Notes: a model not told the origin generated them from the sequence alone. A stretch of 64,000 bases of DNA from [Scytonema hofmanni] UTEX 2349 (GCF_000582685.1 NZ_ALWD01000002.1:118264-182263); one strand, 5' to 3'. Shown: positions 53,282 to 62,726, numbered from the stretch's first letter. A program made the numbers and translations.

Positions 53282-54169
53282 CTATGCTTCATCCTCATCG
53301 CTAAAATCATCATCAAAGTCGTCGAACTCCGATTCCTCGTCAAGTTCAAGCTCATCCTCAAAGTCGTCATCCTCTTCAACTTGGTTGATTTTCCGAGGTG
53401 GTTTGTTATGACTGCTTGTAGAAGTCTTGGTTTTCTCTGCTGGTTTCCCGGCTGGAGGGAGAACTTTGACTTCAGGTTCAGAAGAGACTGGTAGGGCTGA
53501 TGTTTCTGTAAATCCAGCGATCGTGTCATGCAGATTCCAGATACTGTTTTTGTGTTGGGGTCTGCCGAGATAAAGCTGCGATAGGTTATCAATTGTTGGT
53601 TTTGTATAGTTGAGGGTTTTGCAGCAGTAAGATTTATTGTTTCCTTCGCCTTCCTTAACAGCTTTAAACTGGCAATCAATAACCCCCAATGAGCGCCATT
53701 TGTCATTTTTACCGCTAAATGGTACTTTGAAGAAATCTGAAAATGTTTTTTCAAGTAGTCGGTAAAACTCGTCACGAGCTGCTTTGAAGCTCCACAGAGC
53801 TACGTTTTTAAAGCGGATCACAATGGGAGTTGAATGAATTGGACGATTGTTTTCGTCCAAGAACACCAGGGCGTGTTCGCTCACAACATCCATTGTTTTC
53901 TTGTCGAGGTTTAGTTTGTACTCATCGTACAGTCCAACAACACTGCCACCGACATCGGGGGCGTCGCTTTTATAGCGAATGTATTCAGGTACAAAGCCTA
54001 AGACAAGAATTCGGGCTTTAGTGAGTAGCAAACCAGTCACGTCTTCACTAAGTGTGACAGTAGTTAAGTCATCATCATCAGGCATAGCAAACCAATTCGC
54101 CTTTTCCAGTTGATCTTCTGGAATGAGAATACCTGCGGGGTTATCATTGATGACAATCCCATAAGGCAA
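53282..54169 (-). CDS. DUF5895-like protein with acidic tail, 5' end probably frameshifted
   Basis: 295 codons from TTG 54169. The body (GIVINDNPAGILIPEDQLEKA, WRSLGVIDCQFKAV) resembles DUF5895 proteins of cyanobacterial plasmids; the last 40 residues are nearly all D/E. No ATG starts this frame. Its upstream frame (DQETSQEATQVEEQAIFDID) stays open to 54300 and looks like protein. A second frame begins at ATG 54309 with GGAG beside it (MSNQLNPELEQ). The natural start is therefore probably 54309, with a one-base indel between about 54255 and 54295. Confidence 0.6.
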   Translation of the reverse strand: MPYGIVINDNPAGILIPEDQLEKANWFAMPDDDDLTTVTLSEDVTGLLLTKARILVLGFVPEYIRYKSDAPDVGGSVVGLYDEYKLNLDKKTMDVVSEHALVFLDENNRPIHSTPIVIRFKNVALWSFKAARDEFYRLLEKTFSDFFKVPFSGKNDKWRSLGVIDCQFKAVKEGEGNNKSYCCKTLNYTKPTIDNLSQLYLGRPQHKNSIWNLHDTIAGFTETSALPVSSEPEVKVLPPAGKPAEKTKTSTSSHNKPPRKINQVEEDDDFEDELELDEESEFDDFDDDFSDEDEA

Positions 54170-54454
54170 GACGGGGCGGCGGATTTGATTATATTCTGAA
54201 CCCAGTAATTCGGGGTCAATATCAAATATTGCTTGCTCTTCAACTTGAGTTGCTTCTTGGGAGGTTTCTTGGTCAGCTGCTCTAGTTCTGGATTTAGTTG
54301 ATTAGACATCTCCGAAAAATACTAATACCTTTCTATGACTGGCTTTCAACGGGCGATCGCCAATTGCAAATATCAGCCACTCTCAACGCTAAAATCAGGG
54401 TTTGAGACAGTTTATGTCGATAATAAGGCAAAAGTAAGTACCTATGTGCGCTAA

Positions 54455-55379
54455 TCATAAGCAGGAAAAATAGCAGTATTTTATATTCAAAATACTAAGG
54501 TTCCTATTCGGAATCTTACAAGTCCACATATCGTCATGATTATTTTTTCTATATTTACTTGGATTTAATCTAAATCTTTCCGAAGCGACTCTAAATATCT
54601 TAATCATACGAATTAAATGTTCGACAAATATTCTTTCAGAGGCTAGTTCTTTATTTTCAATTTTTGTGACAATGTCAATTCTCCTTTTTTTGGTTTTTTT
54701 GGTCGGAACTTTAATTGATGGTTCTCCTTCATAACCTTTATCTCCTTGAAATTTTTGATTTTTATTAAAGCTTTTTTTCCTTGCCTAAACAAAGTTATGT
54801 CACTTTTTGGTCCTGCTTGTCCCGCAATTATATCAACAATATCTTTCCCATCAGGTAGAACAGTAATTTGGTTTTAAATGTATGATTTTTCTTCTTACCA
54901 GAGTAATACTTTTTTTGCTCTTTATACTCTTCCGGTCTCTCTCTAGGCTGTTCGGCGCTATCCACTATAAGTTCATAATCGGTTAAAATTTCTTGCACTA
55001 TCTCATAGTCACTTGGGTTTTTTTTTACTTGTTCAAGTAAACTTGATGGTAATAGTTCCTGTAACAGGGGAAACCAGTAATTAAATGTATCGTTGGCGGT
55101 TGATTCACTCACTCCAAACTGTATACCTAATAATTGAAACGTTGTCAGATGTCTTAAATACGTCAAAGTTAAAAGAATTTGGTCTTCGTTAGATAATTTT
55201 ACTTTCCGACCACCACCTTTATTTATAATTCTAATTTTCTCAACTTCTATTTTCTGTTGCTTTTCAGTGTGTAAGGCGATCGCCTGTTTTATTAGTTGTT
55301 CTAGTTGCTCATATTTTACACCTATTAATCGCTGTGTTTCTTGGGGGTTGTCTTGAATATAACTCAGTATGCCACTCAT
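54455..55379 (-). pseudogene. IS5-type DDE transposase, frameshifted
   Basis: The first part (183 codons from ATG 55379) has an N-terminal HTH (TTFQLLGIQFGVSESTANDT) and the first catalytic aspartate (VDSAEQPRERP). The frame then changes near 54850 (VLPDGKDIVDIIAGQ, SDITLFRQG) and again in an A-run near 54775, after which GDKGYEGE and ERIFVEHLIRMIKIFRVAS carry the second D and the E. It ends at TGA 54455. The first change could be programmed in an intact element; the second indicates decay. Terminal repeats could not be fixed. Confidence 0.7.
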
Positions 55380-55716
55380 GTTTTTGTTGGAAAAAGAGAA
55401 TTTTATACTCTTTTACCAGAAAATGATTCTATTTTGGAGATGTCTATTTGTTATTAGTTCTAACCATGAGGGTGAAAATTAAAGTTTCCGCCCTCATTAG
55501 TGGCGGTAGCCACAGATGTTTGTACGAACTCAAAGCAGAAAAGCAAATTGACTCATACCCCAAACCAAAACATTGGCAGCAGATGTACCCGATGTACCCG
55601 GCATTGAGCAAAGTGGATTCGGCTTAATAAGTAGGGATGCGGTTACACTAATTACCCGAAGCTTGACCCGAAAATGTGATTCTCTATCTTCTTAGAAAAA
55701 GACAGTCGGTCTATGT
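55380..55716. other. Gap with no supported gene
   Basis: Contains a CCGCC..GGCGG hairpin near 55490 (CCGCCCTCATTAGTGGCGG) and a tandem ATGTACCCGATGTACCCG near 55585. Nothing else recognised. Confidence 0.3.
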
Positions 55717-56637
55717 TCAGGCTATCCGTAAACGTTCAATATCCTTAATTGGCGGTGCACCGAACATACGGGAATATTCGCGGCTGAACTGTGAGGGGCT
55801 TTCATAACCGACCTGATAGGCACTATTGGTCGCATCGGCATTCTCGGCAAGCATCAGGTGACGCGCTTTGAATAGTCTTAATTGTTTTTGATATTGCAGC
55901 GGACTCATTGAGGTTACTTCCTTGAAATGGCGATGGAACGATGACGCAGACATATTAGCTTGTTCAGCTAGATCCTCAACCCGCATCGGTTTTGTAAAAT
56001 TAGCCTTGATTAGTTTGATCGTCTCAGCAATGCGCTGCATATTGCTGCCAGATGTGGCAATCTGGCGGACAGCTTTGCCTTGTTCACCCACTAAAAGACG
56101 GTAATAGATTTCGCGGATGATCATCGGTGCTAGAAAAGGGATATCCTGTGGTGTATCCAAAAGCTGTGTCAGCCTGATGGCAGAATCAATCAACCGATCC
56201 TCGGCATTGCTGATGAACAAGCCTCTAACCGAGTTTTCCTTCTTATCCATGCCTGGGTTGGTTTGGGCAATAATGTCACAGAGTTGGACTGGGTCTAAGT
56301 TCAGCTTAAATCCCAGATATGGCTGATCTGGTGTCGCCTCTACAGCAAATCCACAGATTGGCAAATCAACCGAGACAACCAGATATTGAGCTGTGCCATA
56401 CCAATAGGTTTCCTCACCAAGCAACACTTCTTTTTTGCCCTGAACGACAATGCCGAGGATCGGTTCGCAGACACCACGCATTGCTGTGGAAGCATCAGAT
56501 TCCCGCATGAATTCTAACTGATTGATCGGCGTTGTATGAACACCGTTCCCCCTGCCGTCAGTGTGCCGAGATACTAATGCCGCCAGTTCTTTACATTTGC
56601 TGATAGCCAAAGAGTGGCTCAGTGTTTCAATCGTCAT
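55717..56637 (-). CDS. AraC-family transcriptional regulator
   Basis: 306 aa. The N-terminal AraC_N-type domain (about 25-185; GVCEPILGIVVQGKKEVLL) is followed by the double helix-turn-helix: VEDLAEQANMSASSFHRHF and AYQVGYESPSQFSREYSRMF. Full length. It is transcribed away from the SDR/aldo-keto reductase genes at 56.8-59.1 kb, and members of this subfamily often control neighbouring oxidoreductases, so control of them is a reasonable inference. Confidence 0.88.
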   Translation of the reverse strand: MTIETLSHSLAISKCKELAALVSRHTDGRGNGVHTTPINQLEFMRESDASTAMRGVCEPILGIVVQGKKEVLLGEETYWYGTAQYLVVSVDLPICGFAVEATPDQPYLGFKLNLDPVQLCDIIAQTNPGMDKKENSVRGLFISNAEDRLIDSAIRLTQLLDTPQDIPFLAPMIIREIYYRLLVGEQGKAVRQIATSGSNMQRIAETIKLIKANFTKPMRVEDLAEQANMSASSFHRHFKEVTSMSPLQYQKQLRLFKARHLMLAENADATNSAYQVGYESPSQFSREYSRMFGAPPIKDIERLRIA

Positions 56638-56814
56638 GCTGAATTCTTAACTAATTTAACCATTCTCATGCGCTCATTATAGAAAATATTTCTCCCTTGG
56701 TAACGCCTTACTTGGTAGGATTAGGCAATCATATGCGAGGTTTGTGTATTTAGGGAAAGGCTTTTCAAGCTTATGATGAACTTGTACCGAAAGACAAGCT
56801 GAAAGGATAAGGCA

Positions 56815-56940
56815 ATGACCATAGACTTGGCAAAAATTGCTTTGGTAACGGGATCGAGCAGAGGGCTGGGCAAAAATACCGCTTTGGCGCTTGCCAAAAA
56901 AGGGGCTGATGTCAACAAAAGTATGAAGTATCAAGGATAA
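56815..56940 (+). pseudogene. N-terminal stub of a short-chain dehydrogenase
   Basis: AAGGATAAGG precedes an ATG that encodes an NAD(P)-binding start (ALVTGSSRGLGKNTALALAK, then KGADVN). After about 34 codons it runs into the 47-bp tandem repeat and stops. It is a truncated relic of an SDR gene, distinct from the intact one at 57169. Confidence 0.6.
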
Positions 56941-57020
56941 AGGATGAAATTACCCCATCAATAAAAAGTATGAAGTATCAAGGATAAAGGATGAAATTAC
57001 CCCATCAATAAAAAGTATCA
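56917..57020. repeat. 47-bp tandem repeat, about 2.2 copies
   Basis: Units start AAAAGTATGAAGTATCAAGG at 56917 and 56964, with a partial third at 57011; each contains GATGAAATTACCCCATCAAT. They truncate the SDR stub. Confidence 0.75.
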
Positions 57021-57168
57021 AACAAGTCATTTTTTATCCTTCATTCTTTATCCTTTATTGCTGCTTTACTATCCGAGGAAAATAGATGGGTAAATGCCCA
57101 GAGAATTGAAGTTTCTGGCGGTCAGTTTCTCTAAATTCCAACCAACATCAACAGCAGGGAAAATAACC

Positions 57169-57903
57169 ATGTTTTACGTAGAAAACAAAGTCATTGCTAT
57201 CACTGGAGCCAGTAGTGGAATTGGTGAAGCCACCGCTAAATTGCTGTCTCAAAACGGCGCAAAAGTATTGCTGGGGGCGCGGCGCACAGAAAAATTGGAA
57301 AAGATTGTTGAAGATATCCGCTCCAATGGTGGTACGGCGGAATTCAAAGCTGTGGATGTCACCAATCGCGAAGATGTAAAAGCCTTTATTCACTTTGCAC
57401 ATACGAAGTTTGGTCGCGTCGATGTCATCTTTAACAATGCAGGTGTGATGCCCCTATCGCCGATGAATGCCCTGAAAGTCGAGGAGTGGGACAACATGAT
57501 TAATGTGAATATTCACGGCGTATTAAATGGCATTGCGGCGGGTCTACCGATTATGGAAGCGCAAGGCGGCGGACAGTTTATCAATACCGCATCCATCGGC
57601 GCACATATGGTAGCACCCACCGGTGTGGTCTATTGCGCGACAAAATATGCTGTTTGGGCGATCTCCGAAGGGCTGCGGCAGGAATCGAAAAATATCCGCG
57701 TCACTATTATATCCCCCGGTGTGGTTGAGACAGAACTCGGCTCTGATATCACGGAGGAGTCAGCAAAAGGCTTCTTGAAAGAACTCCGCAAAACTGCACT
57801 TACTCCGGAAGCGATCGCCCGAGCCGTCTTATATGCTGTGTCTCAGCCGGATGATGTCGATGTCAATGAAGTGATTGTCCGCCAGACGGCAAGCGCATTC
57901 TAA
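57169..57903 (+). CDS. Short-chain dehydrogenase/reductase
   Basis: 244 aa from ATG 57169 (AGGG upstream); an earlier in-frame ATG at 57094 would add 25 unlike residues. Classical SDR: cofactor motif TGASSGIG (about 11-18), NNAG, catalytic S in NTASIGA and YxxxK in YCATK. It reduces or oxidises small carbonyls or alcohols with NAD(P)(H); substrate unknown. It is followed by an aldo/keto reductase, with an AraC regulator upstream. Confidence 0.9.
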   Translation: MFYVENKVIAITGASSGIGEATAKLLSQNGAKVLLGARRTEKLEKIVEDIRSNGGTAEFKAVDVTNREDVKAFIHFAHTKFGRVDVIFNNAGVMPLSPMNALKVEEWDNMINVNIHGVLNGIAAGLPIMEAQGGGQFINTASIGAHMVAPTGVVYCATKYAVWAISEGLRQESKNIRVTIISPGVVETELGSDITEESAKGFLKELRKTALTPEAIARAVLYAVSQPDDVDVNEVIVRQTASAF

Positions 57904-58064
57904 GCATCGGACGACCTTATAAGACAGTTGACACCGCCTCATTCCCTCCGTCTTTTCTTCCGCGCCTCATAATTCTCTCCGTTCCCTTTTTCTGTCTTAA
58001 GCTTTATTGTTGCTCCCCAAAACACTTCCACAAATCTTTTTGTTCTAGTTAGAGGAAAAACCCC

Positions 58065-59117
58065 ATGAATCTTACTGCCTTCCGCACTCTTGGTCGCTCC
58101 GGACTCATTGTCAGCCCGCTCGCCCTCGGCACCATGACCTTCGGTACTCCACGATGGGGTGCGCCCGACGAGGTTTCCGCGTCGATCTTCAACGCCTACG
58201 TCGATGCGGGCGGCAACTTTATCGACACTGCCGATGTCTACTCAAGCGGGTGCAGCGAGGAACTGATCGGCGGCTACATCTCAAACCGCAACCTACGCGA
58301 CAAGCTGGTGCTTGCCACCAAGTTCACCTTCAACGCCGAATCCGGCAATCCCAATGCCGGTGGTAACGGACGCAAGAACATGTACCGTGCGATCGATCTT
58401 TCGCTGCGTCGCCTTTGCACCGATTACATCGACCTCTACTGGATGCACGCCTGGGATATGGTCACACCCGTTGAAGAGGTGCTACAGTCCCTCGGCGACC
58501 TGGTGCGTGCTGGCAAGATTCGATACTTCGGTCTCTCAGACCTGCCTGCTTGGTACGCTGTTAAGGCAGCCACGCTAGCTACGGCACACGCCGTTCCCGG
58601 ACCTATTGCCCTGCAACTAGAATATTCCCTGGTCGAGCGCAGTATCGAGCGCGAACATCTGCCCGCTGCCCACGAGTGTGGACTCGGTATTACTCCGTGG
58701 AGTCCGCTCGCGGGCGGTTTTCTGGCTGGCAAGTACTCTAGCACAGACGCGGGTGCCACCGGAGAGGGACGGCTCAGTGGCAGTAATCCCTTCCAGGGGA
58801 AGTTCACCAAGTTCACTGATCGTAACTGGCGCGTTCTCGATGCCCTGCGGACTGTGGCGGCACAGGTTGATCGTCCCCTGGCACAGGTTGCCCTCGCCTG
58901 GGTCTCGGCGCAGCCCGGTATTACCGCGCCCATTCTGGGAGCAAGCAAGCTTGAGCAACTACACGACAACCTGGAGTCGCTGGACATCCGCCTCACCCCG
59001 GAACAGATCCGGACGCTAGACCAGAGCAGTGCGCTCGACCTAGCCTTCCCCTACGGATTCACGGACGACAATGTGAAACGGGGCATCTTCGGTGGTGTGA
59101 GCGTCCAGGGCTTTTGA
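58065..59117 (+). CDS. Aldo/keto reductase
   Basis: 350 aa. AKR signature: FIDTADVYSSGCSEELIG (catalytic D and Y), LATKFTF (K) and LYWMHAWD (H), then ITPWSPLAGG and ILGASKLEQL for NADPH binding. The GC content is clearly higher than in its neighbours (runs like GCCCTCGCCTGGGTCTCGGC), so it was probably acquired from a high-GC donor. AGAGG lies upstream of the ATG. It would reduce aldehydes or ketones. Confidence 0.9.
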   Translation: MNLTAFRTLGRSGLIVSPLALGTMTFGTPRWGAPDEVSASIFNAYVDAGGNFIDTADVYSSGCSEELIGGYISNRNLRDKLVLATKFTFNAESGNPNAGGNGRKNMYRAIDLSLRRLCTDYIDLYWMHAWDMVTPVEEVLQSLGDLVRAGKIRYFGLSDLPAWYAVKAATLATAHAVPGPIALQLEYSLVERSIEREHLPAAHECGLGITPWSPLAGGFLAGKYSSTDAGATGEGRLSGSNPFQGKFTKFTDRNWRVLDALRTVAAQVDRPLAQVALAWVSAQPGITAPILGASKLEQLHDNLESLDIRLTPEQIRTLDQSSALDLAFPYGFTDDNVKRGIFGGVSVQGF

Positions 59118-59479
59118 TAGCAGCCAAACACAGCTACTTACAAAATATTAAACGTAACTTGCAACCAGATGGTTTGTTTATAGTGGGTGACGAGTTTCTA
59201 CCGCCTCATAATCCAAATGACCAAGTAGCTTGGCAGGCTGCACTTACTGCTTATCACGATCACATAATTGCGATCGCACAACAGCAAGGTGAAACAATCT
59301 TGGCTTCTTTGGAACGAGAAGCGTTAAGGTCAGGTTTGGAGCAAAATGGGGACTTTAAGGTTTCCTGTAGTCAGTATGAGGAGTTCTTATTAACAAATGG
59401 ATTTACGTTCACCCACAAGAAGATAGATCCATTAAATCAGGACGATGTGGGCGGAGTTTATGTCTATCAGGCGTGGTAG
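59114..59479 (+). pseudogene. C-terminal fragment of a SAM-dependent methyltransferase
   Basis: The frame KRNLQPDGLFIVGDEFLPP resembles the strand-4/5 region of class I methyltransferases, ending DPLNQDDVGGVYVYQAW. The SAM-binding N-terminal half is missing and the frame opens with TTG inside the aldo/keto reductase stop. It is probably the leftover of a gene cut by insertion of the GC-rich reductase segment. Confidence 0.5.
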
Positions 59480-59531
59480 ATAAATCAAGGATTGAGCGCA
59501 CGACACCCCCAACCCAAAACTCGCTAAAATA

Positions 59532-59548
59532 AGTTTAATCATTAGACT
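59532..59548. promoter_or_regulatory. Operator-like palindrome before the HTH gene
   Basis: AGTTTAATCATTAGACT, a near-perfect palindrome centred on C, ends 7 bp before the ATG at 59556. A better copy, AGTCTAATCATTAGACT, starts one base after the gene's stop (59868-59884). Confidence 0.5.
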
Positions 59549-59555
59549 TAAATCA

Positions 59556-59867
59556 ATGATTCAGGAGTCAGAAGGGTACGACGCGCAACGGGTGATTATG
59601 CTGCTAAAATTTATGCGCTCCATTCGCAGTAAAGCCTTGCATCCCCGAAACTTCGTTGAAAAATACCAACTGACCCAGGCTCAACTCGCCGAACTCCTCG
59701 GCGTGTCCGTGCAGCTTGTCAAAACTTGGTTTGCGCGTGAAGACCCGCGTGAACCAGAACAAAAGTATTTAGACCGACTGGCTGAAATTGATGCTCTCCT
59801 CGAAATCAAAAAGGTCATCGACGAAAAAATTCCCCCCCACTTACGTAAGCTGTTTCACCTCGATTAA
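59556..59867 (+). CDS. Small XRE-like helix-turn-helix protein
   Basis: 103 aa. LTQAQLAELLGVSVQLVKTW is a canonical helix-turn-helix (about residues 38-57), followed by a charged helical tail (EIKKVIDEKIPPHLRKL). Palindromic sites flank the gene on both sides, which suggests autoregulation. No toxin partner is adjacent. Confidence 0.7.
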   Translation: MIQESEGYDAQRVIMLLKFMRSIRSKALHPRNFVEKYQLTQAQLAELLGVSVQLVKTWFAREDPREPEQKYLDRLAEIDALLEIKKVIDEKIPPHLRKLFHLD

Positions 59868-59884
59868 AGTCTAATCATTAGACT
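59868..59884. promoter_or_regulatory. Operator-like palindrome after the HTH gene
   Basis: AGTCTAATCATTAGACT is a perfect palindrome around the central C. It may control the next gene (59950) as well. Confidence 0.5.
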
Positions 59885-59949
59885 TTTAATCTTGACCTTG
59901 CACAGCGGCGAACTTTACTGTGATAAAAAGTCGTTCGTTACTCTTAATT

Positions 59950-60201
59950 ATGATGATCCAGAGCTTTCTCTCCGGCAACGATAACGAAAATGCACCCGTA
60001 CCTAACACAGCCCAAACAACATCCCCCCACCGAGAATCCATCAAACATCTACTGATTGGTTCTCCCAAAGCTGTGACCAGCACAATTCACGTTTTGCACC
60101 AGCTTAATTATGCCCATGTGGGTGATTGGAGCGACCTGTTGCCAACCGCTAATCAAGGAGAAGTAATGAGTATTTTGAGTCGCACAATTTCGGTACAGTA
60201 G
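59950..60201 (+). CDS. Conserved-looking small hypothetical protein
   Basis: 83 aa from ATG 59950. The C-terminal half (SIKHLLIGSPKAVTSTIHVL, then GDWSDLLPTANQGEVMSIL) has the look of a small cyanobacterial family of unknown function. It is followed by a strong terminator. It may form a two-gene unit with the HTH gene. Confidence 0.55.
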   Translation: MMIQSFLSGNDNENAPVPNTAQTTSPHRESIKHLLIGSPKAVTSTIHVLHQLNYAHVGDWSDLLPTANQGEVMSILSRTISVQ

Positions 60202-60231
60202 TAGTTAGTACGGTGAAGAAGAAGAGTTTAC

Positions 60232-60258
60232 GCCCCCAATAGTGGGGGTTATTTTTTA
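60232..60258 (+). terminator. Rho-independent terminator
   Basis: CCCCCA/TGGGGG stem (loop ATAG) followed by TTATTTTTT, 30 nt after the stop at 60201. Confidence 0.8.
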
Positions 60259-60450
60259 GGTGACGATACTAAATAAAATTATATTTATTCAAGATGAAAC
60301 TGCTCTTCCTAGCTAAATCTTAACCTTCGCTATAACTTCTTTGCCTTTTGGATCGAACTTCGATTGAAAACCGAATTAATATGTAAAAATTATGCCTATT
60401 GACAGAACCAAACTTTTTATATCGTTGCTAAAGTAACTTGTCTATTTTGA

Positions 60451-60472
60451 GCAGTTTGTAGCTACAAATTGC
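60451..60472. promoter_or_regulatory. Palindrome before the coupling-protein gene
   Basis: GCAGTTTGTAGCTACAAATTGC, with the same core TTTGTAGCTACAAA as at 49191-49214 and matching upstream words TTGACAGAACCAAA and TTGTCTATTTTGA. It lies 33 bp before ATG 60505. 60259-60450 holds no gene. Confidence 0.6.
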
Positions 60473-60504
60473 ATTTCAAAACGCTTTAAAAAAATACTTT
60501 ACTT

Positions 60505-62391
60505 ATGAATTTTCATTATAAGTTTTTGTTAAATCAGCCTGTAACTGCAAGCAGCAAAACAGAATCCCAAATTCCACGTTCTTCAATTGATATGGGCGGA
60601 TTGTTCAAACAATTCAGTAATCCAGAAGGACTATTAACAATAGGTGGGCTAATTTTTATCCTTTTGGTGCTGCGATTTGTTGGGGGCGGAAAAGGCAAAA
60701 TTACCACAGGTAAGGTTTGTGGAGTTGCTGAGAAGTTAGCAGCAACCCAACTGGCGCTTAAACAGATCAAGCAGCGCAAACATAACAAGGTTTGCCTTTG
60801 GTGTGGTAGTCCTCGTTATTGGTGGAAAGGGAAGAATTTTAAAGGTATGGTTGCTACCGTGCAGACAGCAATAGGTGCGATTCCTACGATTTGGCTTCCT
60901 CATGCTGAACGGTCTATTTTGGTAATTGGTGCTCCTGGATCTGGGAAAACTTTTTCAACGATTGATCGCGCCATAGAAAGTGCAATGGTTCAAGGGTTTC
61001 CGATTATACTTTACGATAAAAAAGGAGACCAACTCAAGCTCCATGCACCGCTGGCGGCTCGTTATGGCTATAAGGTTCGGGTATTTGCGCCAGGGGAACC
61101 CTATTCAGGAGTTATTAATCCTCTTGATTTTATGAAGTCCCCGCAAGACGCAGTAATGGCTGGGGAAATTGGGCAAGTTATTAACAGAAACGCCAGTTCT
61201 AGTCAGGGAAAAAGTGATGAGTTTTTCTCCAAAGCTGGAGACTTGCTGGCTAAAGCGATTCTACAGCTAGTTAAGGGGTCTCGCTATCCAGATATGGCAA
61301 TGGTTTATAGCGTGCTGAGACTGCCCAATTTAGTGAAGCGCATCGACTTTGCCGTGCAGTCTCGTGCTATGGACGAGTGGATAGCTACCAGTTTTAATCA
61401 GTTTCTTAGTGCTAAAGAAGCAGAAAAGACGATTTCCGGTATTTTAACGACGGCAGCGGGAACATTTAGTAGTTTTATTCAGGCTGATTTATTAAGGGCT
61501 TTTATTGGCAAGTCCGACATTCCCACACGAATTGAAGGTCGGGAGATGATTGTCTTTAAGTTAGACGACGAGCGTCGAAGCGTCGTGGGACCACTATTGG
61601 CAGCAGCAATTCATTTGATTGTTGTTTCTAACCTTAGCCGTCCGCGAAAAGACCCTTTAATCATTTCCCTTGACGAGTTCCCTTCAATCCGATTGGATCG
61701 GATGCCTCAATGGATTAACGAATACCGTTCTAATGGCGCTTGTTTTATTTTGGGAATTCAAAGTTTGGAGCAGTTGTACGAGGGCTATGGTGAAAAATTA
61801 GGGGCAGCGATCGCTAGTGCTTGTAGTACCCATGTTCTATTCAACCCTGGCAACCCCGACACTGCTAAAAAATATTCTGAGCGGTATGGTGAAAAAGAAA
61901 TTACTCTCAAAAACAAGTCTACCACTCGCTCTAACGGAAACCAGTCAATTAGTTGGAGCGAATCTCTTCAGAAAATGCCGTTGTTCTCAGTGGATGAAAT
62001 CTTGCGTTTTCCTCCAGGAAAGTGTGTAATCACCAATCCTGGTTACAGTTCCGGTGGAGAAGGCTCAATCCCTTATCCGCTGACTATACCAATTCCGTTG
62101 GCAGATTTAAAACGGAAAGATGAGAGCGAGGAACTTTGGGACACGCAGGTGAGGAAGCATTTGGAAAGTCGCGTCCAACTCGCTAGCCTTGACCAGCTAA
62201 CCGCAGCCCTTTACGAACGTATTGAAGAAGCAGAGCGTATGCTACCGTTGCCAGACGAGGTTGGTAATGTTCCACCGACCAGTACACCAAAGGGCAGAAA
62301 TAACGCTGTTGATGCTTTAGATTCTGTTGTTCCTAAGAGAGCTAACGTTAGAACTCGCGTTTTTGCACCCCCAGAGATTGGGAGCCGATGA
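60505..62391 (+). CDS. Type IV coupling protein (VirD4/TraG-like)
   Basis: 628 aa. One membrane helix (about 45-60, LTIGGLIFILLVLRFVG); Walker A GAPGSGKT at 142-149; a region like TraG around NPLDFMKSPQDAV; Walker B LIISLDEFPSIR; and a sensor-like FILGIQSLEQLYE. This architecture is the ATPase that brings DNA to a conjugative type IV secretion channel. No relaxase or VirB genes are in the window. It shares an operator palindrome with the wall-acting protein gene, which supports a conjugation regulon. Confidence 0.87.
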   Translation: MNFHYKFLLNQPVTASSKTESQIPRSSIDMGGLFKQFSNPEGLLTIGGLIFILLVLRFVGGGKGKITTGKVCGVAEKLAATQLALKQIKQRKHNKVCLWCGSPRYWWKGKNFKGMVATVQTAIGAIPTIWLPHAERSILVIGAPGSGKTFSTIDRAIESAMVQGFPIILYDKKGDQLKLHAPLAARYGYKVRVFAPGEPYSGVINPLDFMKSPQDAVMAGEIGQVINRNASSSQGKSDEFFSKAGDLLAKAILQLVKGSRYPDMAMVYSVLRLPNLVKRIDFAVQSRAMDEWIATSFNQFLSAKEAEKTISGILTTAAGTFSSFIQADLLRAFIGKSDIPTRIEGREMIVFKLDDERRSVVGPLLAAAIHLIVVSNLSRPRKDPLIISLDEFPSIRLDRMPQWINEYRSNGACFILGIQSLEQLYEGYGEKLGAAIASACSTHVLFNPGNPDTAKKYSERYGEKEITLKNKSTTRSNGNQSISWSESLQKMPLFSVDEILRFPPGKCVITNPGYSSGGEGSIPYPLTIPIPLADLKRKDESEELWDTQVRKHLESRVQLASLDQLTAALYERIEEAERMLPLPDEVGNVPPTSTPKGRNNAVDALDSVVPKRANVRTRVFAPPEIGSR

Positions 62392-62726
62392 CAGATGTAG
62401 GAAATAAGGTAGAATTACTTATTGTCCAATTGTTTGCTAGTAAGCTTTGGTAGCAGTAAATTATAATGCACCAACGTTCAATCTGGTCAGCATATTCTTT
62501 AATTTCACTCGTGAGAGTCACCAAAGCTTCCGCAATCGAGTATCCATTTGTTTAGACAGAAATTTTTTCGGTTTTTCGTCTAAGTAGCCGCCAAGCGCTC
62601 CTATGTAGCACCTTTTGAACAGATAAGCATGGTTGGGCTGGTGGCAGCCGATGTAAAAGTATTTGATATACACAATTGTGTCAAAATTATTGTTAGGAAA
62701 GCGGCGATATTGGTATGCAAGAGTAA
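62392..62726. other. Gap with a possible minus-strand relic
   Basis: A short minus-strand stretch is open and protein-like (SIAEALVTLTSEIKEYADQI) near 62460-62550, but it has no start and I cannot name it. Nothing else recognised. Confidence 0.25.
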
